A DNA stretch of 21,349 bases from positions 1-21,349 of IMG/VR virus record IMGVR_UViG_3300032316_001251, one strand, 5' to 3'. Below, piece by piece: positions 5,981 through 11,715 of this stretch. This DNA comes from a virus. The notes under the pieces are model-generated. The model worked only from the letters and a program-made list of their open reading frames with translations. It did not search any database and was not told the origin of the DNA. Position 1 is the first letter of the stretch, and each line of letters starts with the position of its first letter. The position numbers and the translations under genes are program-made.

Positions 5981-6325
5981 CTAGCTAACCTCGCCGGTCG
6001 CCGGCTTGCGCGTGCGACCCTTCAACCGCGAGCTGGCATCGCGAATCGGCGTGCCAGACTCGTTGATGAGCTTGCGAGCCTTGCCGTAGGTGACACCAAG
6101 CTCGGATGCAACCTCGACGACTGACTTGCCGGATGTGTAGAGCGCGGCGGCCTGCGAAGCAGACGCCGTAGTGGTGGATGTGGTATCCATGTGCGTATTC
6201 TCCTCGGAGTGTCGTTCTGTTGTTTGTTGTTGTGGTGCTGCTGCCAGCTCAGCTCGAGCTCTAGAGAGAAGCTGGCTAGCCTCGACAAGTAGCTGAGCTC
6301 CTGCCGAAGATTGTGTTGTATTCAT
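5981..6325 (-). CDS. Small HTH DNA-binding protein (paralogue of 14752-15096)
   Basis: This is a 114-residue protein. Residues 8-30 form a leucine-rich helix, then a polar linker, then a helix-turn-helix at about 60-90 (AALYTSGKSVVEVASELGVT, then YGKARKLINESG) followed by IRDASSR and a basic tail. The HTH resembles the resolvase/Hin-type small domain common in actinophage proteins. The protein at 14752-15096 has the same layout and closely similar HTH. ATG at 6325 overlaps the upstream stop (ATGA) and keeps the N-terminal helix that the paralogue also has. However ATG at 6190 has a strong GAGGAG and could give a second, 69-residue HTH-only form. A regulatory role is likely. Confidence 0.85.
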   Translation of the reverse strand: MNTTQSSAGAQLLVEASQLLSRARAELAAAPQQQTTERHSEENTHMDTTSTTTASASQAAALYTSGKSVVEVASELGVTYGKARKLINESGTPIRDASSRLKGRTRKPATGEVS

Positions 6326-6645
6326 GCGTCTTCAGTTTCTATTTTGATAAGCATGACGGGAATGACGTCGCCGTACAGTTCCCGATACTTAGACATGCGG
6401 CTAAGCCCGACATCGTCGCAGGCGTCTTCAAACGTTGCAAAACCTTTGTCCCAGGCGTCGTCAAGCTCGCTCCAACGAGTGCCGCAGCATTCGCAGTCGA
6501 TCTCGAAGCTCTCGTCGAAATAGACACCTACGTCTTGCGCAGCTACATTTGCCTGTGCCGCGCTTGGTGCAGACACGATGACGGCGACGGCGGGTGCGCT
6601 AAAGCTGCCGCCGGAGTTGTTTTGCCGATACGTGTAGAAAGGCAT
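6322..6645 (-). CDS. Conserved phage protein of the YRQNNSGG type
   Basis: This is a 107-residue protein opening MPFYTYRQNNSGGSFSAPAV, then a strand/helix segment VIVSAPSAAQANVAAQDVGV and YFDESFEIDCECCGTRW with three cysteines that could bind metal. From memory, a family found in many phages shares YRQNNSGG near the N-terminus and a CxCCGxRW motif; no activity is known to me. The start lies three bases after the stop of 6649-6813, and its stop overlaps the start of 5981-6325. It is the second gene of a four-gene unit. Confidence 0.85.
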   Translation of the reverse strand: MPFYTYRQNNSGGSFSAPAVAVIVSAPSAAQANVAAQDVGVYFDESFEIDCECCGTRWSELDDAWDKGFATFEDACDDVGLSRMSKYRELYGDVIPVMLIKIETEDA

Positions 6646-6648
6646 CAG

Positions 6649-6813
6649 CTACTCCGCGGTCGGCAGTGCCTGAACCGAGCATGCCTCGACGCTTCCGCGC
6701 CAGTCGCAGGCGACACCCTTGCCCCAGGCGAGTGCGTTGATACTAACCACGAGCGCACCGGCGGCAATAACCGCAGCGATCTTGCCGCGCCGTGTGAGTC
6801 GAATCTCGTTCAT
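6649..6813 (-). CDS. Small exported or membrane peptide
   Basis: This is a 54-residue protein: MNEIRLTRRGK, then a hydrophobic helix IAAVIAAGALVVSINALAW (residues 12-30), then a short tail with two cysteines. It fits a signal peptide or single-pass anchor. The N-terminus (NEIRLTRRG plus helix) is a familiar pattern for small actinophage membrane proteins. The second of two adjacent ATGs is preferred because GGAGG is five bases away; the first, at 6816, would be only two bases from it. It is the first gene of a unit starting at the 6845 promoter. Confidence 0.8.
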   Translation of the reverse strand: MNEIRLTRRGKIAAVIAAGALVVSINALAWGKGVACDWRGSVEACSVQALPTAE

Positions 6814-6844
6814 CATTGCCTCCTTGTGTCGTTCGTACGTATTT

Positions 6845-6850
6845 ATTATA
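6845..6850 (-). promoter_or_regulatory. Cassette promoter inside the end of 6846-7430
   Basis: TATAAT preceded by CGA (not TGA), then AAATACG and a leader with CAAGGAGGC. The TAA stop of the upstream HTH gene lies within the hexamer (ATA-TAA-TAA). Confidence 0.8.
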
Positions 6851-7430
6851 TCGGGTAGATACGGTTCTGTACAGCCTTGCGCCAGGCTTTGTTCTCAATC
6901 AGCGAAAGATCCGGCTGAGCTGAGAGCTTATCAATGTCTCCGGCTTTCCACGCCCACCCTGGGACGTAGCCCAGCTCTCGAGAGATTTTGATGATCCGCT
7001 CCGCCTGCCAGCCGCTGCGAGGTTGAAGGTAGAGCTCGTCATAGACTCGAGCGACCGCGCTCGCAGTGCTCTGGTAAACCTTGCGCCGCATGTTCACGGG
7101 GCGCAGCGTAGATTTCGATAGTCCGGTTCGCTCAGCGATTTCACCGCGCGTCCAGCCAAGAAGAGCTAGAGCTTCGATTCGTCGCCGTGTTCCGTGCCCG
7201 GAAACCATTCTCTTACTAGCTGGCAGCAACGGCACGGACATCAACCGTGAAGCTGTACGCCGGTACACGACGCGATCGGGCGGAGCTGCAAGGACGTAGC
7301 GAATTGTGCGTTCGCAGACTCCGGAGCTGGCCTCGACGTCCTTGAAGCTAGCTCCCTGCCTCATCGCTAGCTTCAGGTGATTCGCTACTATCTTCGCCGG
7401 CAGGCCTCTCGGCTTTGTCTTTGTCGTCAT
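6846..7430 (-). CDS. Protein with two helix-turn-helix segments
   Basis: This is a 194-residue protein. One HTH lies at about 27-50 (ASFKDVEASSGVCERTIRYV) and a second at about 82-112 (RRIEALALLGWTRGEIAERT, then GLSKSTLRPV). The rest is basic, ending in a helix-rich region with several Trp. This looks like the family of actinophage and actinobacterial regulators with a GWTR-x-EIAERTGLS motif. It probably binds DNA; the target is unknown. The start is uncertain: ATG at 7430 overlaps the upstream gene by 83 bases, while ATG at 7364 would reduce the overlap to 17 but lacks a good Shine-Dalgarno and trims the N-terminus. Its stop is inside the next promoter. Confidence 0.8.
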   Translation of the reverse strand: MTTKTKPRGLPAKIVANHLKLAMRQGASFKDVEASSGVCERTIRYVLAAPPDRVVYRRTASRLMSVPLLPASKRMVSGHGTRRRIEALALLGWTRGEIAERTGLSKSTLRPVNMRRKVYQSTASAVARVYDELYLQPRSGWQAERIIKISRELGYVPGWAWKAGDIDKLSAQPDLSLIENKAWRKAVQNRIYPI

Positions 7431-7635
7431 GCTTCGCTACTTTCTCCCAGTGGCTGTCCGCGCATGGACAAGCGCAGACCCATAGCTTTTCGTACCAAGG
7501 AATTTCACGCTTGCATTTTTTGTGATCTTCGTGATCAAGCGGCGCGCCCATGCAGAACCCGCATCGTGCGCGAAGGCGAATAGGAGTTCTTGGTCCCTTG
7601 TAGTCTTCTGAAGACTCAGACTTTTTCTTGCTCAT
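7348..7635 (-). CDS. Small zinc-binding-type protein
   Basis: This is a 95-residue protein with a lysine-rich start and an acidic Ser/Glu tail (71-95). A cysteine-rich middle has C25-x2-C28, H35, H38, C41, then C54, C56 and C58. The pattern could bind one or two zinc ions, but I do not recognise a named family. It starts 20 bases inside the upstream gene and its end overlaps the HTH gene 6846-7430 by 83 bases. The acidic tail lies in this overlap, so its sequence is constrained by the other frame. Confidence 0.75.
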   Translation of the reverse strand: MSKKKSESSEDYKGPRTPIRLRARCGFCMGAPLDHEDHKKCKREIPWYEKLWVCACPCADSHWEKVAKHDDKDKAERPAGEDSSESPEASDEAGS

Positions 7636-7831
7636 AGCGGGAGCCTTCGCTTTGCGGCTCGTCGGCGAGAATACGTTCTGAGCAGTACGCTAGCTTGCCT
7701 TCTGAGATGTAGTCCGCAAGCAGCGGGCAGCTCGGAACAGCGCAGAAGGGCCTGCCGCAAGTAAAGCAGACGACGTTGCCTTCTTCGGTGACGTCGAGCT
7801 CGAAGTGAAAGCAGACGTCGCCGACTCTCAC
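7616..7831 (-). CDS. Small zinc-knuckle-type protein
   Basis: This is a 71-residue protein with C22-x2-C25 followed by C30 and C35 (CFTCGRPFCAVPSC), a plausible zinc knuckle, plus C50. A conserved-looking GDVCFHFELD strand precedes it. The start is GTG at 7831, which overlaps the TGA of the upstream gene (GTGA). It is the second gene of the unit starting at the 8040 promoter. Function unknown; it could be a nucleic-acid or protein-binding adaptor. Confidence 0.8.
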   Translation of the reverse strand: MRVGDVCFHFELDVTEEGNVVCFTCGRPFCAVPSCPLLADYISEGKLAYCSERILADEPQSEGSRYEQEKV

Positions 7832-7998
7832 GCGGGAGCCTTGGCTGCACGCGCTTCGCGCTTGCCAACCGGCACCACCTCGTGAGTCGTTTCGTCTTTT
7901 TTCGTCTTCTTAAGCCAGTCGCGCGCTAGCTCATCGCTCATGAACATGCCAAGCCATTCGCCGGATGCGGTGAACACGTTGACGTACGTATGGTTCAT
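7828..7998 (-). CDS. Small basic hypothetical protein
   Basis: This is a 56-residue protein starting MNHTYVNVFTASGEWLGMFM. A lysine-rich middle follows (WLKKTKKDE) and then a basic C-terminus ending ARAAKAPA. It is a small beta-type start with a charged tail; I do not recognise it. ATG at 7998 has GAAAGGAGGTAG just upstream. It is first in a leftward unit of 7998-7828, 7831-7616, 7635-7348 and 7430-6846, all joined by overlaps. Confidence 0.8.
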   Translation of the reverse strand: MNHTYVNVFTASGEWLGMFMSDELARDWLKKTKKDETTHEVVPVGKREARAAKAPA

Positions 7999-8039
7999 GG
8001 CGCTACCTCCTTTCGTCCTTTCGTCGTTGCGTTAGGTAG

Positions 8040-8048
8040 ATTATATCA
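8040..8048 (-). promoter_or_regulatory. Cassette promoter for the 7998-6846 unit
   Basis: TGATATAAT, then CTACCTAACGC and ACGAAAGGACGAAAGGAGG. It lies only four bases after the stop codon of the proteasome-like gene, leaving no room for a terminator between them. Confidence 0.9.
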
Positions 8049-8052
8049 AGTT

Positions 8053-8625
8053 CTAGTTGGAATACTGCACAACCACGTTATGCGGCGGTGCTGTTCCGTT
8101 GTCAAGTTTGGTCGCGATGCCAAGCGCGTACTTCACCGCGGCCTTGGCCGTATCAACGTCTCGAGTCTCGATCGAGTCTTCGATGAGAGCGTGAAGCGCG
8201 CCCAGCGCGTAGTCTCCGCCTGACCCGCATGCATACATTCCGCTTGCGTCACGCATATAGCTGTAATCCTCGCCAAACTCGTATCCAACGCCGTTGACAC
8301 AGACGAAGATAACAGATCCAAGCTGTCCATCCTTGGCGTACCCGGCTTGCTCGAGGCAGTCCTTGAGCTCGGGCAGAAATACTGCTGAGATGAAGCGATC
8401 CAGCTTTCGACCTGTGAGATCGGCGGGGTCCGGAGGCTCGAAGACGTGCTCGAGTAGATTTACCGCGCGAAGATCGCCGGCCGCGCTCATGATGTACGGG
8501 CCTTTGCGCACGAGCTTGGACTGGTTTGCTGGTAGCGTGAATGTGCGTCCGCGCTCCTCAACAACGCGGGAGTCGACGCCGAAGACTACCCAACCCGATC
8601 CCTGCACAGCCGCCAGCGTTGTCAT
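8053..8625 (-). CDS. HslV/proteasome-beta-like Ntn peptidase
   Basis: This is a 190-residue protein with the hallmarks of the N-terminal-nucleophile protease fold. The start MTTLAAV would expose Thr2 after Met removal. FGVDSR puts Asp18 where the family has Asp17. NQSKLV gives Lys37 for the Lys33 position. MSAAGD is the family glycine turn near 50. CGSGGDYALGAL (133-144) is the Ser129/G-x-G segment. The length fits HslV (about 175) better than actinobacterial PrcB, which has a propeptide; here there is none, so it could be active at once. In hosts, such subunits form rings and need an unfoldase; no HslU-like gene is in this window. Phage roles could be turnover of host or phage proteins. No Shine-Dalgarno is seen; a leaderless mRNA is predicted. 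Confidence 0.85.
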   Translation of the reverse strand: MTTLAAVQGSGWVVFGVDSRVVEERGRTFTLPANQSKLVRKGPYIMSAAGDLRAVNLLEHVFEPPDPADLTGRKLDRFISAVFLPELKDCLEQAGYAKDGQLGSVIFVCVNGVGYEFGEDYSYMRDASGMYACGSGGDYALGALHALIEDSIETRDVDTAKAAVKYALGIATKLDNGTAPPHNVVVQYSN

Positions 8626-8631
8626 GCTGGT

Positions 8632-8637
8632 ATTCTA
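8632..8637 (-). promoter_or_regulatory. -10 (TAGAAT) for a leaderless mRNA of 8053-8625
   Basis: GATAGAAT on the minus strand is followed by six bases and the ATG at 8625, so transcription would start at or next to the ATG. The same arrangement occurs at 19431. No cassette leader is present. Confidence 0.6.
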
Positions 8638-8653
8638 TCCAGGGGCTGGAGTA

Positions 8654-9259
8654 CTAGACCGCTCGAATCATGCGCCGAGTCTCGGCGGCGAGGTCCATAT
8701 GGTTGGCGACGTACCGTGTCTCGATCCCAGCTCCTCCGCGCAATTCGAGCTGGTATAGCTCGTCAAGATCCGCGCCGGCTTGGGAGATATGAAGTGATCG
8801 AGACTTTGCATAGATCCAGACCTCGTCGTCGAAAAAGTGATACTCGTATGCGTTAGGTTCAGTGGTCAGAAGATCCACTGCCCAGGACATGGTCATTGCT
8901 TGCATCACGGTGGCGTTGTCAGGGCGGGGTAGATCGAACTCGTCGCTCCAGAACCCGCGCGCCTCGAGCAGTCCGGTTATGGCGACGCCGATCGGTACGC
9001 TGAAGAGCGCGGTGCCTGTGCCACCGTACCCATTGCCGTGCGCGACAAGATCCCAGTGTTCCCACTCGTATGAAAAAACGGTGTCGCTGCTGAGCTCGGC
9101 ATCGGTTGCACGCGATGCCAGCTTGACTGATGCCCCGCTGGCACCTGTGTCGAAGAGAAATGTGTAGTAGGTAGCGTTCTCATGCAGTTCCGCGCTTAGC
9201 AACGATGCAGTGAACTGCCCGAATGCCATTGAGGACGGTTTCATGCTCGGGTGAATCAT
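8654..9259 (-). CDS. Hypothetical protein
   Basis: This is a 201-residue protein that I do not recognise. It has strand-rich segments (YYTFLFDTGASGASVKLASR), a glycine-rich GNGYGGTGTALF, a hydrophobic VPIGVAITGLLEA, and an acidic/aromatic EYHFFDDEVWIYAKS. No clear transmembrane helix, cysteine motif or active site stands out. Start ATG at 9259 overlaps the TGA of 9256-9447 (ATGA); ATGs 5 and 10 codons later are alternatives. It ends 17 bases before the -10 of the proteasome-like gene, so it may be co-transcribed with it. Confidence 0.8.
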   Translation of the reverse strand: MIHPSMKPSSMAFGQFTASLLSAELHENATYYTFLFDTGASGASVKLASRATDAELSSDTVFSYEWEHWDLVAHGNGYGGTGTALFSVPIGVAITGLLEARGFWSDEFDLPRPDNATVMQAMTMSWAVDLLTTEPNAYEYHFFDDEVWIYAKSRSLHISQAGADLDELYQLELRGGAGIETRYVANHMDLAAETRRMIRAV

Positions 9260-9447
9260 GTCGTGCCGCTTTCAAGCTCGTCAACCGCGCGCACGATGCG
9301 ATCGAGCTCACGCATGGTGACTTTTGTGTAGTCGTTGCAGAACTTGAGCACGACGCGCGGGTTGACGCCTGCCGCATCCGCGACTCGGTCGACTCCGTGC
9401 GTTTTCTTGATGCTGTAGCCGACGTCTTGCATGCGCTCTTTGTTCAT
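9256..9447 (-). CDS. Small HTH-like protein
   Basis: This is a 63-residue protein, MNKERMQDVG followed by YSIKKTHGVDRVADAAGVNP, then RVVLKFCNDYTK and MRELDRIVRAVDEL. The stretch DRVADAAGVNPRVVLKF looks like a small helix-turn-helix of the Lacl or XRE type, followed by a helix. ATG at 9447 is preferred to one seven codons earlier because GGGGAGAG lies four bases upstream. It begins one base after the upstream TGA. A regulator is plausible, but evidence is modest. Confidence 0.7.
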   Translation of the reverse strand: MNKERMQDVGYSIKKTHGVDRVADAAGVNPRVVLKFCNDYTKVTMRELDRIVRAVDELESGTT

Positions 9448-9448
9448 G

Positions 9449-9607
9449 TCACTCTCCCCGTGAATCATTGATGGCCGCGCGGCGCTTGTCTCCGCGAGAA
9501 CGACGTCGCTTTGTTGTTCGATGCTGGTACTTGGTTATGACGCGGTTGATGACGCTGATACCGCGCGCGGAGGGAGTTACCAGCGCCGGCTTCTTTTTGT
9601 TCGCCAT
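9449..9607 (-). CDS. Small very basic protein
   Basis: This is a 52-residue protein rich in Lys and Arg (MANKKKPALV, then a TKRRRSRGDKRRAA stretch). It is likely to bind nucleic acid or ribosomes, but no named domain is visible. ATG at 9607 has AGAGGAGAGAG just upstream. It is first in the unit 9607-8654. Its Shine-Dalgarno region is one arm of an inverted repeat whose other arm lies upstream of its promoter (see findings). Confidence 0.75.
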   Translation of the reverse strand: MANKKKPALVTPSARGISVINRVITKYQHRTTKRRRSRGDKRRAAINDSRGE

Positions 9608-9610
9608 GAC

Positions 9611-9669
9611 TCTCTCCTCTCTGCTGCCTTGGTGGCGTTAGTACTATTATATCAGGCAGAGAGGAGAGA
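9611..9669. repeat. Inverted repeat around the 9646 promoter
   Basis: TCTCTCCTCTCTGC (9611-9624) and GCAGAGAGGAGAGA (9656-9669) are perfect 14-base inverted copies. The right arm lies upstream of the promoter and the left arm covers the Shine-Dalgarno of 9449-9607. A transcript that reads through from 9684 would pair the two arms; one started at 9646 would not contain the right arm. Confidence 0.75.
9646..9654 (-). promoter_or_regulatory. Cassette promoter for the 9607-8654 unit
   Basis: TGATATAATAGTACTAAC, with a leader in which a small hairpin GCC-ACCAA-GGC precedes the AGAGGAGAG Shine-Dalgarno. It lies inside the 9611-9669 inverted repeat. Confidence 0.9.
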
Positions 9670-9683
9670 GCGAGCGAGCTTAT

Positions 9684-9983
9684 TTAGAAGTCTACAAAGC
9701 TTTTAGCTGGCCTCGCTGCCTGCCAGCGAGAGTTCGCGACGTCGAGAATGAACACCGCGGGCTCCATCGAGTCGACAACCTTCATGTAGACTTCAACTCG
9801 ATGATGGTCGGGCAGATTACGGAAGCTGGAGTGAAACGGTAGCAGCATAAGAAGAACGTGCTGCCCGTCAGGGTCGATACTCTTCTTTACCGCGTCGAGG
9901 TTTGCTTGTCGGTTTAGGTCAAGATCGATTCCGTGTCGAATTGTAGCGAGCAACTCTTCGGTGTTCATAACTCGAGTATCCAT
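9684..9983 (-). CDS. Small hypothetical protein
   Basis: This is a 99-residue protein starting MDTRVMNTEELLATI. A helix-rich first half follows (RQANLDAVKKSIDPDG), then hydrophobic strand segments (HVLLMLLPFH and VEVYMKVVDS) and EPAVFILDVANSRWQAARPA. It looks like a small alpha/beta fold; family not recognised. The second of two adjacent ATGs is preferred since the ACGAGG Shine-Dalgarno is five bases from it; the first is at 9986, and a third is at 9968. It is last in the unit 10513-9684. Confidence 0.8.
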   Translation of the reverse strand: MDTRVMNTEELLATIRHGIDLDLNRQANLDAVKKSIDPDGQHVLLMLLPFHSSFRNLPDHHRVEVYMKVVDSMEPAVFILDVANSRWQAARPAKSFVDF

Positions 9984-9995
9984 CATTGCCTCGTT

Positions 9996-10235
9996 TCAAT
10001 AGTAGTTCGGTGAGTCGGAGAGCAACGGAGGGTAGTCCGTGTGCTCGCCTGGACGCGGAGTGCGCCCTGGCGATGCGACGTCGCGTTCGATAAGCTGCGA
10101 AATGCGCTCAAGGCTTCGTCGCGCGACCTTGTCACTCGGGTTTTGCGATGGGCGTGTCGGATCGAGGCCCGCAACATCGCGTAGAGCACGCAATGCTTCT
10201 TCGAGAGCTGCGGAGATCTCCTGCGCGCTGCTCAC
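9996..10235 (-). CDS. Small hypothetical protein
   Basis: This is a 79-residue protein. The first half is a long helix (AQEISAALEEALRALRDVAG), then a proline-containing linker, a second helix (DKVARRSLERISQLIERDV) and a Pro/Asp/Tyr-rich tail ending DSPNYY. It could be a helical hairpin or coiled-coil adaptor; no family recognised. GTG at 10235 overlaps the upstream TGA (GTGA). It is the second gene of the unit starting at 10563. Confidence 0.8.
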   Translation of the reverse strand: MSSAQEISAALEEALRALRDVAGLDPTRPSQNPSDKVARRSLERISQLIERDVASPGRTPRPGEHTDYPPLLSDSPNYY

Positions 10236-10513
10236 AGCTCTTCCTCCTTCGGAAAGAGCTGGTCGCGCAGGTGAACCTCGTAGTAATCACCGCGCCAGGA
10301 GTTCTCACCGAACTCGATGTTTCCGTTCTCCTGAAGCTGTGCGAGCGAGAGAACAGCTGTGTGCCACTTTTCTTCGAACATGATGACGAGCTTGACGTCG
10401 TCTTCCTCGGGATCTGCGACAACCGCAACCTTGAACGGCGCTCCGCCAATTCCGTTTCGGTGATGAGCAGACTTGAGAATCGACAGCTTGCTGTCGAAGT
10501 CATTCTTCGGCAT
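10232..10513 (-). CDS. Small hypothetical protein
   Basis: This is a 93-residue protein: MPKNDFDSKLSILKSAHHRN, then a beta-rich GAPFKVAVVADPEEDDVKLV and FEEKWHTAVLSLAQLQENGN. It ends with an acidic LFPKEEEL. I do not recognise it. ATG at 10513 is set by GAAAGGGCAG in the cassette leader. It is the first gene of a three-gene unit with 9996-10235 and 9684-9983. Confidence 0.85.
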   Translation of the reverse strand: MPKNDFDSKLSILKSAHHRNGIGGAPFKVAVVADPEEDDVKLVIMFEEKWHTAVLSLAQLQENGNIEFGENSWRGDYYEVHLRDQLFPKEEEL

Positions 10514-10562
10514 GTGGACTGCCCTTTCGTCTTTTCGTATCCGCGCTTTGCGGTATGGTGCT

Positions 10563-10571
10563 ATTATATCA
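10563..10571 (-). promoter_or_regulatory. Cassette promoter for the 10513-9684 unit
   Basis: TGATATAATAGCACCATAC; the leader contains a CCGC / GCGG hairpin, then GACGAAAGGGCAG and ATG. Confidence 0.85.
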
Positions 10572-10599
10572 GGAAGGGCCGACAAGCGCCGGCCCTTCC
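10572..10599 (-). terminator. Terminator after 10613-10837
   Basis: Perfect 10-bp stem GGAAGGGCCG / CGGCCCTTCC with an eight-base loop. Its foot touches the next promoter's TGATATAAT, so the two elements abut. Confidence 0.75.
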
Positions 10600-10612
10600 C
10601 TAAGGTCTTTGA

Positions 10613-10837
10613 TTATTCGACGACGTACTCTAGAATCTCGTCGACTGACATTCCGTACCACGCTGCGAACCGCGTCACGTCCTCATCGCTAACTTCGATA
10701 TCCGCGTTCGGCCATCCGGACGCGCTGACCTCCTCGCGAACCGTCAGCTTTGCAGCGGGCACCGCGTCGCGCAGAGATGCAACCGCCGCACCGATGCCAT
10801 CGTCATTCGCGATGTCGAGGTTGAAGGTCTTCGTCAT
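10613..10837 (-). CDS. Small hypothetical protein
   Basis: This is a 74-residue acidic protein: MTKTFNLDIANDDGIGAAVA, then SLRDAVPAAKLTVREEVSAS, then WPNADIEVSDEDVTRFAAWY and GMSVDEILEYVVE. A beta start and two C-terminal helices are likely; the C-terminal half could be a small helical domain. Not recognised. ATG at 10837 follows GAAAGGGCACG. It is a single-gene unit with its own promoter and terminator. Confidence 0.85.
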   Translation of the reverse strand: MTKTFNLDIANDDGIGAAVASLRDAVPAAKLTVREEVSASGWPNADIEVSDEDVTRFAAWYGMSVDEILEYVVE

Positions 10838-10867
10838 TTTTCGTGCCCTTTCGTCGTTGTTAGTACT

Positions 10868-10876
10868 ATTATATCA
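10868..10876 (-). promoter_or_regulatory. Cassette promoter for 10613-10837
   Basis: TGATATAATAGTACTAAC directly followed by AACGACGAAAGGGCACG, the most compact form of the cassette. Confidence 0.9.
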
Positions 10877-10902
10877 AGCGAGGGCGACAGAAAGGCCGCG
10901 AG

Positions 10903-10928
10903 CTGCGCGGCCGGTTAGGGCCGCGCAG
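10903..10928 (-). terminator. Terminator after 10938-11210
   Basis: Perfect 10-bp stem CTGCGCGGCC / GGCCGCGCAG with a six-base loop, about nine bases after the stop codon. Confidence 0.8.
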
Positions 10929-10937
10929 AGCGGCGGG

Positions 10938-11210
10938 CTATGCGCGGAGTGCGCGGACGCGATCGGCGGTGTGAGCCGGCAGGTCGTTGATGTGAATGGT
11001 GAGGTTGTGCGATTCGACGTAGACGGGGAAGTTGTCGTTCGTGAAGGGCTCGTCGCAGTTTTCGCAGAACGGGTCGTCGTTGTCGGAGACGACGAGGACG
11101 GCGCAGAAGTCGTCGGCATTGTCGATGTCGTCGATGGTGAAGTTGGCAGTGAAGGTGTAGTAATCGTTCGGATTTTCGACGAGCACGTAGTTGCTGGTTT
11201 CGGTTGGCAT
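10938..11210 (-). CDS. Small acidic protein with a CxxC pair
   Basis: This is a 90-residue protein with YYTFTANFTIDDIDNADDFC, then VLVVSDNDDPFCENCDEPFT and HNLTIHINDL. The DPFCENCDEPF region has the single C49-x2-C52 pair of a half zinc knuckle, with a further Cys36. It is strongly acidic. The family was not recognised. ATG at 11210 follows GAAAGGGGC. It is a single-gene unit with its own promoter and terminator. Confidence 0.85.
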   Translation of the reverse strand: MPTETSNYVLVENPNDYYTFTANFTIDDIDNADDFCAVLVVSDNDDPFCENCDEPFTNDNFPVYVESHNLTIHINDLPAHTADRVRALRA

Positions 11211-11245
11211 TTTTGATTTGCCCCTTTCGTTTCGTCGTTATATCC

Positions 11246-11254
11246 ATTATATCA
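11246..11254 (-). promoter_or_regulatory. Cassette promoter for 10938-11210
   Basis: TGATATAATGGATATAACGAC, then GAAACGAAAGGGGC. A second ATATAA sequence lies just downstream, probably by chance. Confidence 0.85.
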
Positions 11255-11277
11255 TGGCAGGGCAACAACATAAGCAA

Positions 11278-11306
11278 AGCGGGGCTGCGTTTACCGCAAC
11301 CCCGCT
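11278..11306 (-). terminator. Terminator after 11320-11598
   Basis: A 12-bp stem AGCGGGGTTGCG / CGCAGCCCCGCT on the minus strand (one G-U) with a five-base loop, and outer AAGCA / TGCTT pairing possible. Confidence 0.8.
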
Positions 11307-11319
11307 CTGCTTGTTCACG

Positions 11320-11598
11320 TCACGCGGCCTCGAGCTTGAGCTCGCCCTTCCGGATCTGCGACATCGTCTCGCTTGCGACCTTACACGTCGTCGCGACCAT
11401 GCTTGCGCCGGTCGACGTGTTGAAGATCAGGTAGTGCGAGCAATCATTCGCGCGGAGGACCGCAAGGCTCGCGCGCTTGCGGAAGTAGGCAGGCGTATAC
11501 CCGCTAGGCAGCTTCACGCCCTTGGCAACCACTCCCGGCTGCTCGACCCGCGTCCACGGCTTCCACCGCGGCTTCTTCTCGGCTACTGTCGTCGTCAT
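11320..11598 (-). CDS. Small basic hypothetical protein
   Basis: This is a 92-residue protein: MTTTVAEKKPRWKPWTRVEQ, then GVKLPSGYTPAYFRKRASLA, a HYLIFNTSTGASMV strand pair and a C-terminal helix. The middle is basic and aromatic. I do not recognise it. ATG at 11598 has GATGAGGTGAAC upstream. It is a single-gene unit between the cassette promoter at 11654 and the terminator at 11278. Confidence 0.85.
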   Translation of the reverse strand: MTTTVAEKKPRWKPWTRVEQPGVVAKGVKLPSGYTPAYFRKRASLAVLRANDCSHYLIFNTSTGASMVATTCKVASETMSQIRKGELKLEAA

Positions 11599-11653
11599 CT
11601 GTTCACCTCATCTCGTCTTCCGTCGTTTCCCGGCGTGCCGGGCTGTTAGTACT

Positions 11654-11662
11654 ATTATATCA
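11654..11662 (-). promoter_or_regulatory. Cassette promoter for 11320-11598, leader hairpin
   Basis: TGATATAATAGTACTAAC, then a CCCGGC / GCCGGG hairpin (11629-11642), then AAACGACGGAAGACGAG and a GAGGTGAAC Shine-Dalgarno. Confidence 0.9.
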
Positions 11663-11675
11663 GGTGAGCCAGGAG

Positions 11676-11705
11676 CCCTGGACTCCGGATGCCCGGAGCC
11701 CAGGG
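11676..11705 (-). terminator. Terminator after 11716-12177
   Basis: A 13-bp stem CCCTGGGCTCCGG / CCGGAGTCCAGGG (one G-U) with a four-base loop on the minus strand. Confidence 0.85.
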
Positions 11706-11715
11706 ACCTTGAAGA

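Noticed and set aside
10473-11216. Plus-strand open frame of 247 codons
   Set aside because: Antisense to three minus-strand units with cassette promoters and terminators.
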